From assembly GCA_964632845.1 (NCBI GenBank), contig CAZWDU010000001.1, positions 1 through 64,000 on the forward strand: a DNA stretch of 64,000 nucleotides, in the 5' to 3' direction. A program made the translations under genes and the position numbers. The notes beneath the pieces are model-generated. The model was not told the DNA's origin. It saw only the letters and a program-made list of their open reading frames with translations, and searched no databases. Positions 57,798 to 64,000 of this stretch are shown here, in pieces. How positions within the stretch are numbered: the first letter of the stretch is position 1; each line of letters begins with the position of its first letter. Origin of the DNA: JAOZHU01 sp964632845 (GTDB lineage: Archaea; Thermoproteota; Bathyarchaeia; Bathyarchaeales; Bathycorpusculaceae).

Positions 57798-57983
57798 ATG
57801 GCTAAGGATCCTGTTTGCGGGATGATGGTGGACGAGAAAACCGCCAAGTTCAAATCCGACTACATGGGTAAAACCTACTATTTCTGTGCCTCCTCCTGCA
57901 AAGCAACGTTCGACAAGAACCCCGCGAAGTTCACTGGCGGCAAGTCTGGTCATCCGGGCGGTTGCTGTTGCGGACACTGCTAA
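57798..57983 (+). CDS. small YHS-domain protein with CCCGHC tail
   Basis: A 61-residue protein that is essentially one YHS domain: DPVCGMMVDEKTAKFKSDYM and YYFCASSCKATFDKNPAKF, followed by a Cys/His-rich end GGCCCGHC. Its YHS part closely resembles that of the ATPase just before it, so the gene probably came from that domain. It would be a soluble copper carrier for the pump (inference). The strong ribosome site AAGGAGGTGA overlaps the end of the ATPase gene. Confidence 0.88.
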   Translation: MAKDPVCGMMVDEKTAKFKSDYMGKTYYFCASSCKATFDKNPAKFTGGKSGHPGGCCCGHC

Positions 57984-58003
57984 AAAAAGCAGAAAATCGC
58001 GGC

Positions 58004-58019
58004 TCTTTTTCTTATTTTT
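58004..58019 (+). terminator. T-rich terminator of the copper operon
   Basis: Two T runs (58006-58010 and 58015-58019) 20-35 bases after the stop of the YHS gene, as expected for archaeal termination. Confidence 0.45.
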
Positions 58020-58075
58020 CTACTTCCCGTTTTCAAAATCTAATCCATTCGTGCTCGGAAAACTTGAACCAACTA

Positions 58076-58597
58076 TTACGGCGGGTTGCTTTGCCGTATT
58101 TCAAAGGCGCAGTTGCCGCTGTTGTCGAAGCTTGGTCCCTTGAGAGAAACGGTGAATGTGTAGTTTCCAGGTTCCACTTGCACCCACGTTTCGTTAACAT
58201 ACGTTTTTTGGTTCCAAGGCGAAATAGGGCAGAATGTTGTGTTTGAATGAGCAGGAAACGTTGGTATTCTCCCAGCTGCGAAATCTATGCTCAAAATAGC
58301 GCTGTCAACAGGAACGTTGCCTTTTTCTATTCTGTACGCCACTTGAAACGGGTATGCCACTGGCCAATCATGCGGGTTGTTTACGTATATCGTGAAATTG
58401 ACTTCTTCGCCCTGTAGATAGACGGGCTTGTTAGGTGTGACTTCGATGTCAACGGGGCCTATACCATAATTGGTTTGGAACAAACCTAAGAAAACAGCAA
58501 TGCTTGTTGTTGCAATCAGTAAAACCGCTGCAGCCAGAACTAAGTAAAACCGTCTGGATTTTCTCTTGGGTTCAGTTTGTGGCTCTGCGGTGCCCAA
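58076..58597 (-). CDS. membrane-tethered protein with outside beta domain
   Basis: A 173-residue protein: a basic lead (PKRKSRRF), one membrane helix (about residues 18-39) and an outside beta-sandwich domain (PNKPVYLQGEEVNFTIYVNN, VEPGNYTFTVSLKG) as in Ig-like or DUF4198-type domains. It has several N-x-S/T sites (NFT, NTT, NET, NYT), so it may be glycosylated. Two Cys (NTTFCPIS and NSGNCAFE) could pair. Function is unknown. It converges on the copper operon, whose terminator lies before its 3' end. Confidence 0.65.
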   Translation of the reverse strand: MGTAEPQTEPKRKSRRFYLVLAAAVLLIATTSIAVFLGLFQTNYGIGPVDIEVTPNKPVYLQGEEVNFTIYVNNPHDWPVAYPFQVAYRIEKGNVPVDSAILSIDFAAGRIPTFPAHSNTTFCPISPWNQKTYVNETWVQVEPGNYTFTVSLKGPSFDNSGNCAFEIRQSNPP

Positions 58598-58710
58598 GCA
58601 TTATCACCACTGCTACCCAACTATGATTTACAATGTGCCACAATATATGTGTTGATCGATAGCCGCCGTCACAGCACAAGAAACGTCGCGAAACCCTGCT
58701 GCCTACGTAA

Positions 58711-59547
58711 TTACGCAGTTTTCTCCTTCAATTTTTCCGCCCGCGCCTTTTCTAAGGCTTTGTCCACTTCTTCTCTTATCGTGAACCCGCCAATATGCAG
58801 TATAGGCTCTTTCGTTTCTGGGTCAGTATTCATGGTAGCCGTACATGGGTAACTGTGATGCGCCTTCGCAATCGCATCGTATAATGCCTCCTGATCGGTG
58901 GAGACTCCTGCGAGTTTCCGCGCAATGTACCATGTGGAACCGCACGGGGCGCTGCGTCTAACCACCGTGCACTCAATAACCTCATCCTTGCCGATTGTGG
59001 TGAGCGAAATTTCCAGCAGGGGACGCCCCACGTTGGTTTCAGCGATGAACCTTGCAATCGTCGGCTTATCTTTTTCAGGCGTCAGCGTGCAGAACGGCTT
59101 CGGGAACGCACATTCCAGCCCCAGCTCCCCGCATTTTGCTTCCACTTGCTTCCTAACGCCTAGGGGCACTTCTTGCCAATCCTCTATAGGCGCGATTAAC
59201 GCTTTTATTCCCGCTTTCGCTATGTGCTCAGGCAGCTCCAGCAGCAAGTCCTTGTGCAAGCCCGATGCTAAGCAGATGTCGGCTTTCGGCAGCTTCTTGG
59301 GCATGTGTTCTTCGGGGTTATCGATGAACGCTGGCAGGTCAGCTGGGCTGGGCAGTTGTATGGCTGCGCGAATGTTGCGCACGTAGCTGTAGGCGTTGTA
59401 CTTGCAGGATTCGCAGTAGAGTCCGCAGGACTGGCAGAAGCACGGGTCGTTGATTAGGTTGCGGATTACGCGTTCCATGAAGTCTCCGCTGTACACGAAA
59501 ACTACCGATATTCTCTCGTCTCTGCTTGGTTGGCTCATCTTCGCCAA
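58711..59547 (-). CDS. DUF166 family protein
   Basis: A 278-residue protein of the archaeal DUF166 family, at times labelled thymidylate synthase-like without proof. Early Cys set CFCQSCGLYCESCKYNAYSY (about residues 36-55) may hold an iron-sulfur cluster. The conserved middle GIKALIAPIEDWQEVPLGVR and the VVRRSAPCGSTWYIARKLAG segment (about residues 203-222) fit the family. It is in one transcript with the upstream PDO gene (3-base gap), which hints at redox work. Confidence 0.85.
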   Translation of the reverse strand: MAKMSQPSRDERISVVFVYSGDFMERVIRNLINDPCFCQSCGLYCESCKYNAYSYVRNIRAAIQLPSPADLPAFIDNPEEHMPKKLPKADICLASGLHKDLLLELPEHIAKAGIKALIAPIEDWQEVPLGVRKQVEAKCGELGLECAFPKPFCTLTPEKDKPTIARFIAETNVGRPLLEISLTTIGKDEVIECTVVRRSAPCGSTWYIARKLAGVSTDQEALYDAIAKAHHSYPCTATMNTDPETKEPILHIGGFTIREEVDKALEKARAEKLKEKTA

Positions 59548-59550
59548 CTC

Positions 59551-60195
59551 CTAAAAGGCGCCGAGCAGCACGTGTTCCGCGAACAAGTCCTCGCTGAATG
59601 CGCCCATAAACTCCACCTTCTCGTTAATAACTACCTTCGGCACGCCTATAACCGTGTACTTCTGCGCTAAAATCGGAAACTCGTTACTGTCAATGACGTC
59701 TGCACTTATCATGTTGCTTTCAACCGCTAATTTGTGCGCAATTGCCGCTGCAGCAGCGCAGTGCGGGCACGTCAACGTCACGAACACTTGAATATGCACG
59801 GGCGTTTTCACATCGGCAAGTATCGCTTTTGTTTTGTCTGTCAAGTCGGTTTTGCCCCGTGACACGTTAATCACAGCTTCTTTCAGGGTTTGAAGTTCGT
59901 AGCCGTAGGGTATGCCGTAGATTCTCACGCCATAGTCCTGTTTGCCGATCACCGCTAACGCAGGAATCTTGGTGACGCTGTATTCCTTGGCTTTGGCGAC
60001 GTCTGCTACGAAATCGTGAATCTCAACCGTGATTTTCTCGTTTAAGGGGGCGAATTCTTGGATTAGCTGTCGCGTGTCCGTGCATAACCTGCATTCAACT
60101 TCCTGCGTGAACATCACGATTTTCACGGCGTCCTCCATTTTCTCTTTTAGCTCGTTTCTGAATTGTTCTTTTTTGTCGTCAGGTATCAAACTCAT
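59551..60195 (-). CDS. pdo: protein disulfide oxidoreductase (two-domain glutaredoxin-like)
   Basis: A 214-residue archaeal PDO made of two thioredoxin folds. Active sites are ECRLCTDT (about residues 34-41) and TCPHCAAAAA (about residues 142-151); both CxxC pairs are intact. It makes or reduces disulfide bonds in cytosolic proteins and may couple to a thioredoxin reductase. It is the first gene before DUF166. It diverges from OsmC at 60395, with a shared 199-base control region. Confidence 0.92.
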   Translation of the reverse strand: MSLIPDDKKEQFRNELKEKMEDAVKIVMFTQEVECRLCTDTRQLIQEFAPLNEKITVEIHDFVADVAKAKEYSVTKIPALAVIGKQDYGVRIYGIPYGYELQTLKEAVINVSRGKTDLTDKTKAILADVKTPVHIQVFVTLTCPHCAAAAAIAHKLAVESNMISADVIDSNEFPILAQKYTVIGVPKVVINEKVEFMGAFSEDLFAEHVLLGAF

Positions 60196-60294
60196 CCAGC
60201 ATTACCCCATAAAGCCCAGTTAACAACGACTCGACAAATCCTATTGAATAATTGCGGTTTGCTTGCATATTATCTTTGCGAGTTCCTCTATCCC

Positions 60295-60328
60295 GTTTCG
60301 CTTGAGCATGCGTTGTGCAGGACGAAAC
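60295..60328. promoter_or_regulatory. inverted repeat GTTTCG...CGAAAC before the OsmC gene
   Basis: Arms GTTTCG (60295-60300) and CGAAAC (60323-60328), 22 bases apart, lie directly before the TATA box (60329). This could be an operator for a redox regulator of the OsmC-FprA genes. Confidence 0.35.
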
Positions 60329-60337
60329 CCATATAAA
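60329..60337 (+). promoter_or_regulatory. TATA box (CCATATAAA) of the osmC-fprA genes
   Basis: CCATATAAA predicts a start of transcription near 60357, upstream of both candidate start codons of the OsmC gene. Confidence 0.5.
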
Positions 60338-60394
60338 CGCTCATGTGAATGATTTTTTCTGCTGATTTTGAATGAACATAAGGGAGATGAGACA

Positions 60395-60814
60395 GTGACC
60401 GCGAAACTTCATGCCACAGCCCAGTTGATTCAGGATTTCCGAGTAGCCCTTGACAATGTTAGGTCGCACAGCCTGATAGTTGACCAGCCCGCTGAGATGA
60501 GCACGGGTTTAGGCGCTACCCCGCTTGAACTATGCGTAATGAGCCACGCAGGCTGCTACGCAACTATACTGGCTTTGGTGGCGCAGAGAATGCGCATTGC
60601 CCTGAAGGGTTTAACGGTTAAAGTTGCCGCTGTGAAAACTGACGAGGCAGGAACCATAACTGAAGAAGCATTTGACATCGCAATTAAGACTGACGCACCG
60701 CAGGATAGAATCCAAAGACTCCACGAAGTAACGCTGAAACACTGTCCTGTTGGGATACTCTTTGAGAAAGCCAGCGTCAAAATCTCCTACAACATAAAAG
60801 TATCAAAAGAATAG
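60395..60814 (+). CDS. OsmC-family peroxide-reducing protein
   Basis: About 139 residues. The two active-site Cys of OsmC/Ohr proteins are in TPLELCVMSHAGCYATILAL (family usually C in LxxCxA) and in TLKHCPVGILFEKA near the end. They reduce organic peroxides. The GTG at 60395 has a good ribosome site (GGGAGATGA); a TTG at 60368 would add nine residues. fprA follows 12 bases downstream, consistent with oxidative-stress defence. Confidence 0.85.
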   Translation: MTAKLHATAQLIQDFRVALDNVRSHSLIVDQPAEMSTGLGATPLELCVMSHAGCYATILALVAQRMRIALKGLTVKVAAVKTDEAGTITEEAFDIAIKTDAPQDRIQRLHEVTLKHCPVGILFEKASVKISYNIKVSKE

Positions 60815-60826
60815 GAACGTGAAAAA

Positions 60827-62011
60827 ATGAATAAAGCTGTTTTAGCAGAAGGCATAAACTGGGTCGGCGTCGTCGACTGGAACATACGAGACTTTCACGA
60901 CTACATCACCCGCCGAGGAAGCACCTACAACGCCTATTTAATCCAAGATGAGAAGATAGCGTTAGTTGACACTGTAAAACACACGTTTTCCAGTGAACTT
61001 CTGCGCAACATCTGCGAAATAATAGGCCCCGCGAAAATAGACTACATAATAGTTAACCACGTGGAAATGGACCACTCCAGCAGTCTACCCATAATCGCCA
61101 ACTACGCAAAAAACGCCACAATAATCGCTTCCGAACGCGGAAAAGACGCCATAACCGAACATTACGGCGCAGGCTTCAACATAAAAACCGTGAAAACAGG
61201 CGACACGTTAAAGCTTGGCAAACGCACGTTACGGTTCGTGGAGGCACCTATGCTTCATTGGCCTGACAGCATGTTCACGTACGTGGTGGAAGACAAAATC
61301 CTCATGCCTAACGACGCTTTTGGGCAGCACCTTGCCAGCGTGCAACGGTTCGACGATGAGGTTGACGGACACGTGCTGATGGAGGAAGCCGCAACGTACT
61401 ACGCTAACATTCTGATGCCTCTTGGACCGCTTATAACGCGCAAGATTCAGGAAGTAGTCCAGTTGGGCATCGCGCCCGCTGTCATAGCACCCAGTCACGG
61501 TATAATATGGCGTTCCAACCCATCCAAAATAATCCAGGCGTACTTGGACTGGAGCAGCGGCAAATCTAAAAACAAAGTGATCATCGTTCATGACACGATG
61601 TGGGGCAGCACCGACAAGATGGCGCGTGCCATAGCGGAAGGCGCAGCCAGCGAAGGCATAGACGTTAAACTGCTGAAGCTTAGGGCTTCCGACCAGACCG
61701 AAGCTATGACTGAAATTCTGGATGCCAAAGCGGTTGTTGTGGGTTCGCCGACGCTTAACAATCAAATGTTTCCCACGCTAAGCGCTTTCCTCACTTACGC
61801 GACGGGTTTAAAGCCTAAAGGCAAGGTGTGGGCTTTCTTCGGTTCTTACGGTTGGGGCGGCGGCGCAGTGAAAAGCATGGTTGAAACCGCGAGAAAAGCG
61901 GGTTTCGATGTGCTGGACCCAGGCGTAGAAGTGAAGTATATTCCAGAAGCTGAAGACCTGAAGAAGTGCTTTGAGTTCGGTAGGCAAATAGCCGCGAAAG
62001 TCAAAGCTTAA
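60827..62011 (+). CDS. fprA: flavodiiron protein FprA (F420H2 oxidase type)
   Basis: A 394-residue A-type flavoprotein. The metallo-beta-lactamase-like half holds two irons with HVEMDHSSSLP (about residues 78-88), and later GHILAPSHG-like APSHGIIW. The flavodoxin half starts at HDTMWGSTDKMARAIAEGA (about residues 256-274) and binds FMN. It reduces O2 to water using F420H2 or rubredoxin. Rubredoxin and rubrerythrin genes are beside it. T-rich DNA at 62012-62040 may end the transcript. Confidence 0.95.
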   Translation: MNKAVLAEGINWVGVVDWNIRDFHDYITRRGSTYNAYLIQDEKIALVDTVKHTFSSELLRNICEIIGPAKIDYIIVNHVEMDHSSSLPIIANYAKNATIIASERGKDAITEHYGAGFNIKTVKTGDTLKLGKRTLRFVEAPMLHWPDSMFTYVVEDKILMPNDAFGQHLASVQRFDDEVDGHVLMEEAATYYANILMPLGPLITRKIQEVVQLGIAPAVIAPSHGIIWRSNPSKIIQAYLDWSSGKSKNKVIIVHDTMWGSTDKMARAIAEGAASEGIDVKLLKLRASDQTEAMTEILDAKAVVVGSPTLNNQMFPTLSAFLTYATGLKPKGKVWAFFGSYGWGGGAVKSMVETARKAGFDVLDPGVEVKYIPEAEDLKKCFEFGRQIAAKVKA

Positions 62012-62064
62012 CTTTTCCTTTTCTGTGTTTTCGTACGGTTTTTGTGTTGGGCGCTATTGGTTAG

Positions 62065-62226
62065 CTAGTTCTTTTTCACGAACTTGTTTTTTGCTGCTCC
62101 GCAAACTGGGCAGGTCCAGTCGTCAGGCAACTGCTCAAAAGGCGTGTTTGCTGGTATGTTGTGCTCTGGGTCTCCGAGTTCTGGGTCATATACGTAGCCG
62201 CAGATTGTGCATTCCCACTTATCCAT
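62065..62226 (-). CDS. rubredoxin
   Basis: A 53-residue iron protein from ATG 62226: MDKWECTICGYVYDPELGD and WTCPVCGAAKNKF, with the four Cys (CxxC twice) that hold one iron. It passes electrons to FprA or rubrerythrin. A longer frame starts at 62250, but its extra residues are not rubredoxin-like. It is convergent with fprA. Confidence 0.95.
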   Translation of the reverse strand: MDKWECTICGYVYDPELGDPEHNIPANTPFEQLPDDWTCPVCGAAKNKFVKKN

Positions 62227-62326
62227 TTTCCCATAATACCTCTTACACAAAATCGGTGCATAATCTCCTATAAAAGATGCTATTAAAAAATGGGAAAGAG
62301 AAGTTCGAAAGCTGGCTCTGCAGTTT

Positions 62327-62545
62327 TTAGACGAGGGCTTTGAGTTTTTCGATGAGTTCCTTTTTCATTTCAGAGCTTTCGTTTATTTCTTTGCGGGCTC
62401 TCCGCCAGTCCGCGGAGCAGCGCCCTTGGCTGGCTTGTTCGCCTATGTACTTGTGGATGACGCCGTCGATTTTCGCCTTGTTCGCGTCTGTAACTGTCAC
62501 TTCGGCTTCTTTCAGAACTCCGTTAAACCATTTCCAGCAACCCAA
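62327..62545 (-). CDS. small conserved protein, unknown
   Basis: A 72-residue, charged, helical protein with two Cys (MGCWKWF and QGRCSADWRRARKEI). It resembles small proteins found near rubredoxin genes in anaerobic archaea, but I cannot name a family. It lies between rubredoxin and rubrerythrin on the same strand, so it is likely part of the redox island. Confidence 0.6.
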   Translation of the reverse strand: MGCWKWFNGVLKEAEVTVTDANKAKIDGVIHKYIGEQASQGRCSADWRRARKEINESSEMKKELIEKLKALV

Positions 62546-62615
62546 AAAATCACCACTATACCTTCAGTTAAAGTTTGATATAACCTTATTGAATACTCAA
62601 CGTTAGCCCAGCCTG

Positions 62616-62636
62616 AAAAAAGAAAAAGAAAAAAAA
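62616..62636 (-). terminator. T-tract terminator of the rubrerythrin gene
   Basis: On the minus strand a long U-rich tract lies 17-37 bases after the rubrerythrin stop codon. Confidence 0.5.
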
Positions 62637-62652
62637 TTGGCGCCCAATCTTT

Positions 62653-63168
62653 TCAAGCGGATTTAAAGAATTTTGCTTTCGGAGCACCACAAATCGGACA
62701 GTTTTCTGGCGGTGTACCTTCCACCGTGTTTCCGCAAACACTACACACGTAATAATCCACATTCGCCAGTTCACTTTTGTTTTCAAACGCGTTGATTGCC
62801 TTCTGGAACAAGCCTGCGTGCACCTTTTCTACTTTGTTTGCCACATCAAAACTCCACGCCGCCTGCTTATTCCCCTCCTGCCTCGCCGTGCCTATGTACT
62901 CGGGGTACATTTTCTCGAACTCGAAAGTTTCTCCCGAAACCGCAGTTTTCAAATTGTCTATGGTGGCTTTGATTTCGCCTGTTATCCGCAGGTGGTTCAG
63001 CGCGTGAATTGTCTCTGCCGCCGCCGCTGCCCTAAACAGCTTAGCCGCTTGCGTTACGCCTTCTTCTTCAGCTTTCTGAGCGAAAGCCAAGTACCGCCTG
63101 TTAGCCTGAGACTCGCCAGCGAAAGCCGCCTTCAAATTCTCATCAGTCTTACTCATACAATTCTTCAC
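62653..63168 (-). CDS. rubrerythrin
   Basis: A 171-residue peroxidase. The ferritin-like diiron domain has Glu and His ligands in LKAAFAGESQANRRYLAFAQ (about residues 12-31) and ETIHALNHLRI, with later EFEKMYPEYI and EKVHAGLF. The C-terminal rubredoxin-like part has CSVCGNTVEGTPPENCPICG. It reduces hydrogen peroxide with electrons from rubredoxin. A TATA box lies about 30 bases upstream. Confidence 0.95.
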   Translation of the reverse strand: MKNCMSKTDENLKAAFAGESQANRRYLAFAQKAEEEGVTQAAKLFRAAAAAETIHALNHLRITGEIKATIDNLKTAVSGETFEFEKMYPEYIGTARQEGNKQAAWSFDVANKVEKVHAGLFQKAINAFENKSELANVDYYVCSVCGNTVEGTPPENCPICGAPKAKFFKSA

Positions 63169-63194
63169 CTAACCTAGTACTTCGCTGCTCAGTC

Positions 63195-63205
63195 GATTAT
63201 ATCTT
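63195..63205 (-). promoter_or_regulatory. TATA box of the rubrerythrin gene
   Basis: On the minus strand it reads AAGATATAATC, about 27-37 bases before the ATG, giving a short leader. Confidence 0.55.
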
Positions 63206-63270
63206 GCGCTGGCGTTTCTTCCGCAAACTATTTTGGGAAACCACGATTTCCTATCATTGATGTGGTTTGT

Positions 63271-64000
63271 ATGGCTAGGTACTCTTTACCCGCAGGCATG
63301 CGGTACACAACACTTAAGGAACGTAAACAGTTTTACACAGACGAATTCAACCTTGCTAAAGTTGAGGAGTGGTTCGGCGAACGACTGAACCGCGTGAAAT
63401 TCGCCGTCATAATGGGCAGGCACACACGGATTTACCCGAGAAAATACAGAGAAGACATCGGCACAACCATAATCATCGACGAGTACCAAAACCTAAACGA
63501 AGTACGCGACTACCTGCTTGAGTTCCTGCCTGAAGCCGCATACTATGACCGAAACGTCTACGACGCAAACGACCACAAAACAGGCCAGGAACTAGCTTTC
63601 GACCTTGACCCAGAAAACATAACCTGCCCAGTTCACGGTAGCCTAGCCGACAAAATGCAACGCGGACAAGGCTTAAGCTTCTGCGCCATAGAACTGGAAA
63701 TGGTTAAAGCGCAAGCCATAAGCTTGTACGAGTATCTGGAGAAAGAGTTTTCCCAGCTGTGCATTGTTTATTCTGGTAGGGGCTTTCACATTCACGTTTT
63801 TGATCCTGAAGCTTACGCGTTAAGCGTTGCGGAGCGGCGGGCGCTTGCGCGGAAGGTGAAAGCGAAAGGCTTCGCGATTGACGAGTGGGTAACCGTGGGC
63901 GAAATGCGGCTGATTCGGTTGCCCTACAGTCTGCACGGTTTAGTGTCGCGGCTAGTTTTGCCCGTAGCGAAAAGTGGGCTTGAACGGTTTAACCCAGTTA
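63271..64000 (+). CDS. second primase-superfamily (AEP) protein, 3' end outside window
   Basis: From ATG 63271 (MARYSLPAGMRYTTLKERKQ) the frame stays open for 243 codons to the window edge. It has the primase small-subunit pattern: metal site LAFDLDPENITCPVHGS (about residues 112-128), a nucleotide motif SGRGFHIHVFDPE (about residues 173-185) and MRLIRLPYSLHGLVSR (about residues 218-233), which parallels RLIRMAGTLHGKTG of PriS. It lacks the extra zinc ribbon of the PriS in this window. It is thus a PriS paralogue, perhaps a repair or PrimPol-type enzyme; role unknown. Confidence 0.8.
   Translation, partial: MARYSLPAGMRYTTLKERKQFYTDEFNLAKVEEWFGERLNRVKFAVIMGRHTRIYPRKYREDIGTTIIIDEYQNLNEVRDYLLEFLPEAAYYDRNVYDANDHKTGQELAFDLDPENITCPVHGSLADKMQRGQGLSFCAIELEMVKAQAISLYEYLEKEFSQLCIVYSGRGFHIHVFDPEAYALSVAERRALARKVKAKGFAIDEWVTVGEMRLIRLPYSLHGLVSRLVLPVAKSGLERFNPV

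Noticed and set aside
1..64000. Search for CRISPR arrays, rRNA, RNase P RNA, SRP RNA and insertion sequences.
   Set aside because: No regularly spaced repeats, no transposase-like genes with inverted ends, and no recognisable large structured RNA were seen. A systematic covariance-model search would be needed to exclude small guide RNAs.

Overview
The window is a gene-dense stretch of an archaeal chromosome. The information-processing genes are archaeal: PCNA, a split DNA primase (small subunit PriS, large subunit PriL), MCM helicase, both archaeal GINS subunits, RNA polymerase subunit L, transcript-cleavage factor TFS, exosome subunit Csl4, ribosomal proteins L44e and S27e, aIF2-alpha, Nop10, uL15 and SecY. 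Many promoters carry a TATA box about 25 bases before the inferred transcript start, with short or no leader. The physiology suggested is anaerobic: F420H2/flavodiiron protein, rubredoxin, rubrerythrin, a HypA/MinD-type pair, ADP-forming acyl-CoA synthetase and glutamate dehydrogenase. My best guess is a Bathyarchaeia-like (TACK) lineage. This rests on gene content only; no rRNA is present.

Layout. 0-4 kb: FAD dehydrogenase, zinc-ribbon protein, two cupins and a PadR regulator with a TRASH-type metal-binding tail. 4-8 kb: a cluster of secreted repeat proteins with a membrane-anchored winged-helix regulator; near-identical 39-base promoter elements lie before two of these genes and a degenerate one before a third. 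8-14.7 kb: thymidylate kinase, HD phosphohydrolase, tRNA-Glu(TTC), a secreted PLC/P1-nuclease-like protein, an SDR enzyme and conserved unknowns. 15-21.7 kb: a transcription and replication block (csl4, rpoL, endonuclease dU family, tfs, pcn, priL, a dolichol-phosphate sugar transferase, priS, gins51). 21.7-24 kb: archaeosortase and small membrane proteins. 24.2-26.4 kb: translation operon L44e-S27e-aIF2a-Nop10-PAC2.

26.4-28.6 kb: an AT-rich island on the minus strand that looks inserted between core genes. It holds three tandem, paralogous small helix-turn-helix proteins whose genes overlap by 4 bases, followed by a TIR-like (PF10137/Cap12-type) protein whose reading frame seems to start at a non-standard ATT. 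I regard this as the best candidate for an undescribed (probably defence) system.

28.6-33.7 kb: UDP-GlcNAc 2-epimerase, the MCM-Gins23 pair and glutamate dehydrogenase. 34-44.4 kb: a P-type ATPase of the Mg type, a CoA-disulfide-reductase-like enzyme with GcvH, inositol-phosphate lipid genes (CDP-alcohol phosphatidyltransferase and Ino1), riboflavin kinase, an acyl-CoA synthetase alpha subunit and a CofE-like protein. 44.5-50 kb: EFR1 flavodoxin-ferredoxin, a FilR1 regulator, a hydrolase and two radical-SAM enzymes. 50.2-52.6 kb: secY-L15-hsp20. 52.6-55.5 kb: a duplicated zinc-knuckle protein, HAD protein, MinD-type ATPase and HypA, parvulin. 55.6-58 kb: copper P-type ATPase plus YHS protein. 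59.5-63.2 kb: a redox and oxygen-protection island (PDO, OsmC, FprA, rubredoxin, rubrerythrin). The window ends inside a second primase-superfamily gene.

Partners that fit together here are PriS/PriL/PCNA/GINS/MCM in replication, Ino1 with the phosphatidyltransferase in inositol lipid synthesis, FprA/rubredoxin/rubrerythrin in reductive removal of oxygen and peroxide, HypA with the MinD-type ATPase in nickel delivery, and (by shared promoter motif, inferred) the PadR-TRASH regulator with the copper ATPase.
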